Assembly: GCA_965370435.1 (NCBI GenBank)
Contig: CBDUUP010000079.1
Location: forward strand, 1-14,117
Reading direction: 5' to 3'
Origin: CBDUUP01 sp965370435
GTDB taxonomy: Bacteria; Chloroflexota; Anaerolineae; Anaerolineales; UBA11579
DNA length: 14,117 nt
Position 1 is the first letter of the stretch; every line of letters begins with the position of its first letter. Both the position numbers and the translations under genes were made by a program. Shown one piece after another: positions 5,805 through 11,650 of the stretch. The notes beneath the pieces are model-generated. The model was not told the DNA's origin, searched no databases, and was given only the letters and a program-made list of their open reading frames with translations.

Positions 5805-7913
5805 TTATTCCTCGACAAAGGAGAGCAGGTAGGTGGGGTGGGACATGATGTGGGGGTTGGAGGCGGCTACGATCACGACGGCCCGTTTTGTGTCCGGGGT
5901 GAGGGGGATCTCGAAGGAGGCGAAGTTGTCTGCGTCAAGCTCGATCCGGGTCACGGTGGGGATTCCGGCGGCGTCAAAGGTGACGACGAGGACGTGGAAA
6001 CGCTGGGGGACGTAGGCGGTGATGCGGGCGAAGCCGTCGGCCACCCAGCCTTCGTCCAGGGTCTCAATGTCATCGTAGAAACCGATCTCCGGGATGGAGA
6101 TGTTGTCCACGGCCAGGCCGGGGGAGGTGTAGATGGCGTCGGTGATGTACTGGAAGCGGATCTGGACGACCTGCCCGGCGTAGGGAGAGAGGTCGACGGT
6201 CTCCTGCTTCCATGCCCGGCTGTTCCCGGTGTAGAACCGGTCGGTGAGGGCCAGGCCGCCGGGGTCATCGATGTAGGCCTCGCCCTGCATGTTCTCGGCC
6301 ACCAGGGTCTCCCAGGTCTCGCCGCCGTCGGTGGAGACAAAGAGATAGGCGAAGTCGTAGGCGTTTTCGATGCTGTGGTAGACGGCGTAGTTCAGGGTGG
6401 CGGAATCGACGCCGGTCAAGTCCACCTCCCGGGTGAGGTTCATGTCGGACTGGTTGGCCCGGCCCGACCACCACATGTACTGGCCGGAGGCGGGGAGCAC
6501 ATTCTCCAGCATGGCTACCTTGGTGGCGCCGGTGAAGTCCACCGTGAAGGTGGTTTCGCCCCGCACGTCATAGAGATCGAAACCGTACTGGCTGACGGTA
6601 TCTTCAAATTCCTTGGTCTTATTGGCGGTGAACATGCTGGGCGCGTCTACGAAAAGCGGGTCATCGCCGAAGGTGTACGTTTCGGGGATGTTGTAGTCTG
6701 CATTCTCGGCGAAGCCGATCATGCTGATGGCGACCATCCAGTCCAGCCACAGGTCGTGGGCGTCGAAGTCGTATCCAAACAACTGCAAGACCGCGTCCAG
6801 GGCCAGGAAGCCTGAATCGGGGTGCTGGACAAAGGTGGAGAAAGCCTCCCTGCCCAGACGGTGATCGATGAAGCGGGAGAGCAAATATCCCTTCCCGTAA
6901 TGGGGGATGGAATTGCCCTGGGTCCAGGCGTTGAGCTGGATGTCGGTGTTGGCGGTGAAGGCGCTGCCCCGCGCGCCGGGATCACGGTAATCGCCGATCA
7001 AGGTTTGGGAGAAGGTGGCGGAGCCTTCCACCTCCCAGCCCTCGTCGCCGCGGTCGTAGTTGTGCTCGATCATGTGGCGGAACTCGTGGATCAGGGTGGA
7101 GGCATAGGCATCGCCGCCGATCCCCCCAGCGTCAATGTTCATCACGAACATTTCATGCTCGTTGGAGTGAGGGTTCACTACCGCGGGGAGCGTATCGGCG
7201 GTGGGAAAATAACCCAGGAGGCCGCATTGGTGGGCGGTGGACTCATCCACGTCGCACAACGCCAGGGCGGAAGCATGCATAACGTAAATGTGGGGGTCGC
7301 CATCAATGCCGGGGTTGTTCTCAAAACCGTACACCGACCGGGCGATCTCATATAAATTCTCAAAGGCTACTGCCGCTCTGTCATAGGCTGTGGGGTCTCT
7401 CAGTTCTCGGGTGGTGTCGAACCAGAAATAGGCATGTTCGGTCACCCGCTCCAGGCGGGCGTCTATCTGGGTGTATTCCAGGGTGTCGGTGTTGTGGATC
7501 CAGAAAGATCGCACGATGCCCTCGCTCAGGGTGGGCGCGTCGGTCGCCACGACGGGGTCAATGGGCCCCGGCACGCCCTGGATGGCGACGGCCAAAGCCA
7601 GGGGATCATTCTCGGTGAAGGTGAGGGTTTCCAACAGATCGAAGGTGGCTTGCTCCTCGGCGGTCACTGGGCTGCGGCTGAGGTCATCTTCTCCTGCGAT
7701 AGCGCCGGGCCATTCATTGCCCGCGGGAGGGGCATCGGTAGGATCGGGGTCGGTGGGGGCGGCGGTAAATTCAACCGCAGGGGGCTGAGTGTCCACCGGA
7801 ACGGGCGCATCGGTGGGGGGGACGGCGGTGGGCGTGGGGGTATCTCCTCCGCCGCAGCCCGCAACCAGCAGGATAAATACTATAGCAAATACAACGATGA
7901 TTCTAGGTTTCAT
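5805..7913 (-). CDS. Secreted lipoprotein zinc metallopeptidase, immune inhibitor A/M6-like
   Basis: 702 residues, ATG 7911-7913, with AAGGAG 8 bases upstream. Residues 1-20 form a lipoprotein signal (hydrophobic stretch ending LLVAGC; lipidated Cys20), followed by a low-complexity Thr/Pro/Asp linker to about residue 65 that would hold the enzyme off the membrane. The catalytic part has LIHEFRHMIEH (His276, Glu277, His280: HExxH zinc motif) and downstream EGWEVEGSATF, whose Glu296 is a likely third ligand, as in gluzincins. The C-terminal third is beta-rich, with STDGGETWETL and YAGQVVQIRFQY motifs of the immune-inhibitor-A/MAM-like jelly-roll type. The likely role is extracellular protein degradation. 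The gene is monocistronic and flanked by two direct repeats. The exact peptidase family assignment is an inference. Confidence 0.82.
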   Translation of the reverse strand: MKPRIIVVFAIVFILLVAGCGGGDTPTPTAVPPTDAPVPVDTQPPAVEFTAAPTDPDPTDAPPAGNEWPGAIAGEDDLSRSPVTAEEQATFDLLETLTFTENDPLALAVAIQGVPGPIDPVVATDAPTLSEGIVRSFWIHNTDTLEYTQIDARLERVTEHAYFWFDTTRELRDPTAYDRAAVAFENLYEIARSVYGFENNPGIDGDPHIYVMHASALALCDVDESTAHQCGLLGYFPTADTLPAVVNPHSNEHEMFVMNIDAGGIGGDAYASTLIHEFRHMIEHNYDRGDEGWEVEGSATFSQTLIGDYRDPGARGSAFTANTDIQLNAWTQGNSIPHYGKGYLLSRFIDHRLGREAFSTFVQHPDSGFLALDAVLQLFGYDFDAHDLWLDWMVAISMIGFAENADYNIPETYTFGDDPLFVDAPSMFTANKTKEFEDTVSQYGFDLYDVRGETTFTVDFTGATKVAMLENVLPASGQYMWWSGRANQSDMNLTREVDLTGVDSATLNYAVYHSIENAYDFAYLFVSTDGGETWETLVAENMQGEAYIDDPGGLALTDRFYTGNSRAWKQETVDLSPYAGQVVQIRFQYITDAIYTSPGLAVDNISIPEIGFYDDIETLDEGWVADGFARITAYVPQRFHVLVVTFDAAGIPTVTRIELDADNFASFEIPLTPDTKRAVVIVAASNPHIMSHPTYLLSFVEE

Positions 7914-7961
7914 CTTTCCATCTCCTTTTCTTCTCCAAAAGAGGGTGAGTGGGTTTTGGGT

Positions 7962-7967
7962 ATTATA
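7962..7967 (-). promoter_or_regulatory. -10 box of the metallopeptidase gene
   Basis: Minus-strand TATAAT in GAGTATAATAC, 48 bases upstream of the start codon. The -35 at 17 bases is poor (TTTCCC). It has the same extended context as the acylase -10 at 4131-4136. Confidence 0.5.
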
Positions 7968-8065
7968 CTCGGAATGGGAGGAGAGGGAAACGGTTTTGCG
8001 TTATGTGCGCAGCAAGTAAATGAGGTCTTCTGGATTGATGGAGAATATTTTTAACCACTAAATGC

Positions 8066-8187
8066 AATGTTAAGCTAAATGTTAGTAAAATATTGAAACA
8101 CTGATTCACTGAAAAGCTTTTCATCTGATAAACTCAGTGAAATAATGGTTTCTATAAAGTAGGAAGACGTACAAAAATCATCTTAAC
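8066..8187. repeat. MITE-like direct repeat, copy 2
   Basis: About 120 bp matching 5575-5714 in the same orientation with small deletions. The 5' end is nearly identical (AATGTTAAGCTAAATGTTAG). The 3' end is altered (ACAAAAATCATCTTAACTAA) and runs into the 42-base palindrome, so its terminal inverted repeat is less complete than in copy 1. Confidence 0.75.
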
Positions 8188-8213
8188 TAAGCGCTTAGTT
8201 AAGATGATTTTTG
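8172..8213. repeat. 42-base perfect palindrome
   Basis: Left arm 8172-8192 and right arm 8193-8213 are exact reverse complements with no spacer, from CAAAAATCATC to GATGATTTTTG. On either strand the arm ends in a run of T, so it could work as a bidirectional terminator despite the AT-rich stem, or it could mark a recombination junction at the end of the repeat copy. Confidence 0.85.
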
Positions 8214-8310
8214 AAAATTTAGTTTGATGGACAATTAATAGGTAGAATTTATTGGAACACGAAACAACGTCATGTCCAACATCTTCCAAAAAATGTCATT
8301 ATGTCCTTAG

Positions 8311-8529
8311 TAGGAGCAAGCACCTGAGTGCGCAATAGACAGGGTCTAAGACCAAGAAGTCTTCAAATAGAATAACGCAGCGAAGTTCAGCGTATTTTTA
8401 CCCTACTTACACTTGTCCTCTCCCCAAACCCTGATATGATTCAGTCACCCTTTTCAATGGCGCTACCATGACCCTCGCCTCCCTCCTGAGCCACTGGCGC
8501 GCGGAACCGACCATCGGCGGCAACGTCGC
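8311..8529 (+). repeat. Helicase 5'-end duplication, copy A
   Basis: Bases 8311-8529 match 9077-9277 almost throughout; copy A has 18 extra bases between the -10 and the ATG. The last part (promoter and 62 coding bases) also matches the true helicase start at 11614-11712. The coding part is identical in A and B and differs from the real gene at two synonymous positions. The upstream part includes small inverted words (GCACCTGAGTGC) and no ORF. Confidence 0.9.
8413..8440 (+). promoter_or_regulatory. Duplicated helicase promoter, copy A
   Basis: TTGTCC (8413-8418), 16-base spacer, TATGAT (8435-8440) with an upstream TGA giving an extended -10. The same box set is present at 9179-9206 and 11614-11641. 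Unlike those, 27 bases separate the -10 from the ATG here. Confidence 0.55.
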
Positions 8530-8539
8530 TGAAAGATAA
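8468..8539 (+). pseudogene. Helicase 5' fragment (23 codons), copy A
   Basis: The ATG at 8468 opens the same MTLASLLSHWRAEPTIGG start as the helicase at 11651. After GNVAE the frame reads Arg and then TAA. It is thus the severed first 22 codons of the helicase gene plus one, with a promoter still in place. The stop sits 3 bases before the end of the convergent lipoprotein gene. It may be translated into a short peptide but is most simply a remnant. Confidence 0.8.
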
Positions 8540-8542
8540 TAG

Positions 8543-8992
8543 CTAATAATACTCAAGGAGGATATACCAATTCTCTTCAATGTGAACGTATTGCTCATAT
8601 TTTTTAGAAATGGGTGGCGAACTGGCGTAATAGTACCCCATTGTTGCCCCACTAAGAACAAGACCAGATGTTGATACGCCTAGCTGGAATGAAGGGCCAC
8701 CGCTATATGCCCATTGCAAGCCAAGTTCCTGGAATAAATTTACATACTCTCGACACCTCTCATTGTCAGCAGCCTCGATCAGTTGTTGCTCCTCAATCTG
8801 ACATCTTCCACTGGCAGGGAAAATAACACGAAGATAATTTTCTTCCAACAACATTTGGACCAGTTTATTGAATTCATCTTTATGTTCGAAATAGTGGTCA
8901 ATAAGTTCGTCAACTGCCGGATGAGGAGAACCACAAGCGCCAATATTTATCGCTAAAAGCATGAACAATACTATCAACTGAAGTTTTTTCAC
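8543..8992 (-). CDS. Orphan lipoprotein of unknown function (cassette 1)
   Basis: 149 residues from GTG (8990-8992; KKLQLIVLF follows) to TAG. Residues 1-20 are a lipoprotein signal with Cys20 in the context INIGAC, so the mature protein should be lipid-anchored on the outside of the membrane. The rest has an acidic helical stretch (HPAVDELIDHYFEHKDEFNKL), two further Cys (about 63 and 80) and a Gly/Tyr-rich segment. I recognise no family. GAGG lies 13 bases before the GTG, a loose spacing. The gene is visibly AT-richer than the flanking core genes, stands alone, is convergent with helicase fragment A and fills the interval between duplications A and B, all of which suggest horizontal acquisition. 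Confidence 0.7.
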   Translation of the reverse strand: MKKLQLIVLFMLLAINIGACGSPHPAVDELIDHYFEHKDEFNKLVQMLLEENYLRVIFPASGRCQIEEQQLIEAADNERCREYVNLFQELGLQWAYSGGPSFQLGVSTSGLVLSGATMGYYYASSPPISKKYEQYVHIEENWYILLEYY

Positions 8993-9076
8993 TTTAGAAT
9001 TACTACCTCAATGGTCAAATCGTTGCTGCTTGATAGGGTCACAGATACCGAATCGATAGTATCACGTTGAACCTCA

Positions 9077-9277
9077 TAGGAGCAAGCACCTGAGTGCGCA
9101 ACAGACAGGGTCTAAGACCAAGAAGTCTTCAAATAGAATAACGCAGCGAAGTTCAGCGTATTTTTTCCCTACTTACACTTGCCCCCTCCCCAAACCCTGA
9201 TATGATTCTCCCACCATGACCCTCGCCTCCCTCCTGAGCCACTGGCGCGCGGAACCGACCATCGGCGGCAACGTCGC
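9077..9277 (+). repeat. Helicase 5'-end duplication, copy B
   Basis: Direct repeat of 8311-8529, nearly identical, from TAGGAGCAAGCACCTGAGTG to GGCAACGTCGC. It ends inside the 21st codon of the helicase frame. The part from the -35 to codon 21 is shared with 11614-11712. Confidence 0.9.
9179..9206 (+). promoter_or_regulatory. Duplicated helicase promoter, copy B
   Basis: TTGCCC (9179-9184), 16-base spacer, TATGAT (9201-9206) with TGA before it; the ATG follows after 9 bases. If active, it transcribes into the 3' end of the DUF262 gene in antisense. Confidence 0.55.
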
Positions 9278-9560
9278 CATCGAGGAACTACCTTCCTATT
9301 TCAGTCAAAAGGATTGTTCAGCTTCGTTTTTTGTTGGGATTGTGTTTCAAACTATCATTGATGATTTACTAAGTTTCCATTTCGAGAGCCAATATCTCAC
9401 GTTGAACGTATTGGCGGAATACCTCAACATCCGTAAAATAACGGAAACCTGCCCGGTTAGCAATCTCTTCCACTTCTCGACTTTCATCAATCAGCAAAGC
9501 AACAGGTTGGCTGTATCCCTCCTGAAGTCCATTTTCCCAAACCAAGTCCAAGATCGCTAG
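9216..9560 (+). pseudogene. Helicase 5' fragment, copy B (chimeric reading frame)
   Basis: The frame opens with the helicase N terminus (MTLASLLSHWRAEPTIGGNVA) and departs at codon 22 into sequence antisense to the end of the DUF262 gene, running on for 114 codons in all. The tail has no protein-family look, so this is a truncated helicase start joined to foreign DNA. Only about the first 21 codons (9216-9278) are homologous. Confidence 0.75.
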
Positions 9561-11324
9561 CGGGGCTTCAGTCTCAGGGTCAATAACTTCAAAAAGCATT
9601 TCGCCTTCTGGCAATCCTTGTTCGACTACCCAGATATTCGTATCAAGGAGTAATTTTTCTTCAACTTCGGTGGCAAAACTACTAGCTACAACCTCAAGTG
9701 GGCGTTCAAAAATAGATTCAGGGATTTGTACTTCCGGTACATCTCCGACAAGTAGACTATTGAGAAATTCGTTGGCCGCTTTCGCTAATAGTTTCCGGCG
9801 TTCATTCAAAAATTCCGAGTAATTCTCAACCTTCCATAGTTCTCTGTCCATTGGAATCCAGTGCGATTCGAGAGCGCCAGGTTGATTTTCGACAATTTCT
9901 AGGAAGTATTGTTCCGGTAGGCGATTAGAGATTTTTAAGTTGGTTTCCTGGGTTAGGAAAGTGAAGTTAGCGATTGCATTCACCTCAGGCCGTTTATAAC
10001 CATTTTTGTAGAGCGGATCTTTTGGGAAAATATGATGAACTTGTAACTGATTCAACTTACCCAAAAGATGGTTGGTTAACTCGATTCCCGTTCCCCAATC
10101 CCGAGCATGCCAGGCACGGGTAAGCATATACATCATCGGATAAAATCTGGCCCCTCGACTCCATCCCCAGAAGTCTGCTGGCTGCAATTCAAGATTCCCC
10201 CGCTCTTGGCGCAACTGTCCGATCAAGCGATCTAGTGCTCCCGTTTCTTCTTCCATAATACCAAGATCTTGGTTTATTTTACTTTCCGTTGAACCTGCAA
10301 AACGACCCCAGAGAATAGTATGCACATACCAGTAGAGCAATTTATCTCGCTCGCGGTAGTCTTCCAATCGACCCCCGCGTTCCATCAAGTACCGGGCCAT
10401 AACAGGGAAGGAGTATCGGCTGCCCAATACGCGTTCGTGGTCTAATCCTAAACGAGCAGATATCATATTTAGCAGCGTATTTATCGCTTTTTCAGCTTGA
10501 TTTAAACCATTTTGGAATGTTTCTGCGTCGATTCCAGCTAGAGCAGAGAAGAGCGCCTCACCAGTTAGGATAGTGTTAACGCAACGGAGCAGCCACTCTA
10601 ATTTAAAATTGAAGCCAGCGTCTAGCCAGGTGTCTAGCCGGGCTTTCATCTGATTCCGAGCATCAGGCCACTCTGCGCAGATTTTCGCCAGAGCAAGATC
10701 ACCTTTGGAGAGTTTTGTTCCGCCGCTGTTTACTTCGTTGAAAATGTCCACGACTACATCTACCGTTTTATCTTCACCTGTGACTTCTTCAATATGAAAA
10801 TCAATGGTACGAACACTTGCCAGGGTGTTCAACCGATCAGTGTATTGCCCTGCTTTTTCTTGGTCGAGGGAAGAGTCTTGGTATAGCCTACCAATATATT
10901 TTCCCACATTACCAGGTTGAATCAAATCAGTGACATCAATCCAAAGAGGATCGCCCCCCATTTTAGGAGCGCTGTAGAACTCAAAATTTTCCTCCTCCAT
11001 ATTGAAATATAAACCAGTGAAAGTGCGGACATTGCCGTCAAAAAATTCGGGCGGTTTACCTCGGATTATTCCATAAAGCGATGTAATCCGTTGTTGTCCG
11101 TCCAGGATGAGTTTTACCGAACCAGGTTGTAATTGCACCTCGCCTCGCGGATTAGCGGTTTCCGTTTTAGTAACCCAAACGAGTAAGCTTCCGACTGGAT
11201 ATCGCCGGTAAAGTGAGTTCATAAAACGACGCACCTGTTCACGGTTCCAGACGTAGCCGCGCTGGAATTCCGGCAATGCCATGCTGCCGAGATCTATCTG
11301 GTCGAGGATGGTTTGAATTTGCAT
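9369..11324 (-). CDS. DUF262-HNH (GmrSD-like) protein, probable restriction nuclease (cassette 2)
   Basis: 651 residues, ATG 11322-11324, with GGAGG at 11333-11337 (8-base spacing). The N-terminal DUF262 domain (ParB/Srx-like fold) shows LPEFQRGYVW (17-26), ILDGQQRITSLYG (73-85) and FNEVNSGGTKLSKGDLALA (195-213). A helical middle follows. An HNH/DUF1524-type nuclease lies at about 425-470: QVHHIFPKDP (His430, His431) and NFTFLTQETNLKISNR (Asn462). Residues 530-651 form an extra domain with LAILDLVWENGLQEGYSQ that I cannot name. GmrS/GmrD-type proteins cut modified phage DNA using NTP, and DUF262 proteins are frequent in defence islands, so a role in restriction is likely but its target is unknown. 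It is AT-richer than the core genes, convergent with helicase fragment B and lies between duplications B and C. Confidence 0.85.
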   Translation of the reverse strand: MQIQTILDQIDLGSMALPEFQRGYVWNREQVRRFMNSLYRRYPVGSLLVWVTKTETANPRGEVQLQPGSVKLILDGQQRITSLYGIIRGKPPEFFDGNVRTFTGLYFNMEEENFEFYSAPKMGGDPLWIDVTDLIQPGNVGKYIGRLYQDSSLDQEKAGQYTDRLNTLASVRTIDFHIEEVTGEDKTVDVVVDIFNEVNSGGTKLSKGDLALAKICAEWPDARNQMKARLDTWLDAGFNFKLEWLLRCVNTILTGEALFSALAGIDAETFQNGLNQAEKAINTLLNMISARLGLDHERVLGSRYSFPVMARYLMERGGRLEDYRERDKLLYWYVHTILWGRFAGSTESKINQDLGIMEEETGALDRLIGQLRQERGNLELQPADFWGWSRGARFYPMMYMLTRAWHARDWGTGIELTNHLLGKLNQLQVHHIFPKDPLYKNGYKRPEVNAIANFTFLTQETNLKISNRLPEQYFLEIVENQPGALESHWIPMDRELWKVENYSEFLNERRKLLAKAANEFLNSLLVGDVPEVQIPESIFERPLEVVASSFATEVEEKLLLDTNIWVVEQGLPEGEMLFEVIDPETEAPLAILDLVWENGLQEGYSQPVALLIDESREVEEIANRAGFRYFTDVEVFRQYVQREILALEMET

Positions 11325-11376
11325 GATGATGTCCTCCAGTATAGTTTTGGTCTACTTAATTTCTAGGTAATTGTAT

Positions 11377-11559
11377 TCACCTACTTCTAATTAATACTAC
11401 GTTGACCGCTCCCGCAAGTTTTATGCTTCGGATATGGTAATCCTTGAGTAACTCGTCTACAGAAACTATCACACCCTCAACCTGCACCTCAATTTGAAAG
11501 AAGCCAGGGAGATGTTGCAAGTTTGGGAAAAGAATAATCGTAGGGGAAGTATAAGCCAT
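11377..11559 (-). CDS. Possible 60-residue small protein upstream of the DUF262 gene
   Basis: ATG 11557-11559 to a stop at 11377, same strand as the DUF262 gene and ending 52 bases before its start. The protein (MAYTSPTIILFPNLQHL...) alternates hydrophobic and polar residues like a small beta/alpha domain, but I recognise no family and see no Shine-Dalgarno before the start. It may be a small partner of the DUF262 protein, a truncated remnant, or chance. Confidence 0.3.
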   Translation of the reverse strand: MAYTSPTIILFPNLQHLPGFFQIEVQVEGVIVSVDELLKDYHIRSIKLAGAVNVVLIRSR

Positions 11560-11613
11560 GTTTGAAAAGAAAGGCGGGGAAATTAAGAATCAAATTGAAA
11601 GGGGATTAGATAC

Positions 11614-11641
11614 TTGCTACCTCCCAAAACCCTGATATGAT
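11614..11641 (+). promoter_or_regulatory. Helicase promoter (copy C), probably leaderless
   Basis: TTGCTA (11614-11619), 16-base spacer, TATGAT (11636-11641) preceded by TGA (extended -10). Only 9 bases separate the -10 from the ATG at 11651 and there is no Shine-Dalgarno, so transcription should begin at or within about 3 bases of the start codon, giving a leaderless mRNA. The box set is conserved in copies A and B. Confidence 0.6.
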
Positions 11642-11650
11642 TCCCTCATC

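Larger units (their letters stand above)
7914..8310. other. AT-rich intergenic region upstream of the metallopeptidase
   Basis: Contains the metallopeptidase promoter, copy 2 of the MITE-like repeat and a 42-base perfect palindrome. Bases 8214-8310 are AT-rich with nothing I can name. No coding region is supported. Confidence 0.7.
11325..11650. other. Divergent intergenic region between DUF262 gene and helicase
   Basis: Bases 11325-11376 and 11560-11613 are AT-rich without recognisable elements beyond a TATACT close to the DUF262 Shine-Dalgarno. The stretch 11614-11650 is the helicase promoter. Confidence 0.6.

Noticed and set aside
5838..6815. 325-residue plus-strand ORF, and a similar one at 6822-7355
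   Set aside because: Shadows of the metallopeptidase gene in GC-rich coding DNA; Gly/Val/Asp-rich with no motif.
8311..9277. Insertion-sequence ends flanking cassette 1
   Set aside because: The repeats are long, directly oriented and contain the helicase promoter and start codons; no transposase or terminal inverted repeats were seen.
9279..9560. Tail of the chimeric plus-strand ORF as a genuine new protein
   Set aside because: It is antisense to the DUF262 C terminus and has no independent support. The open frame seems to be chance after the helicase fragment.
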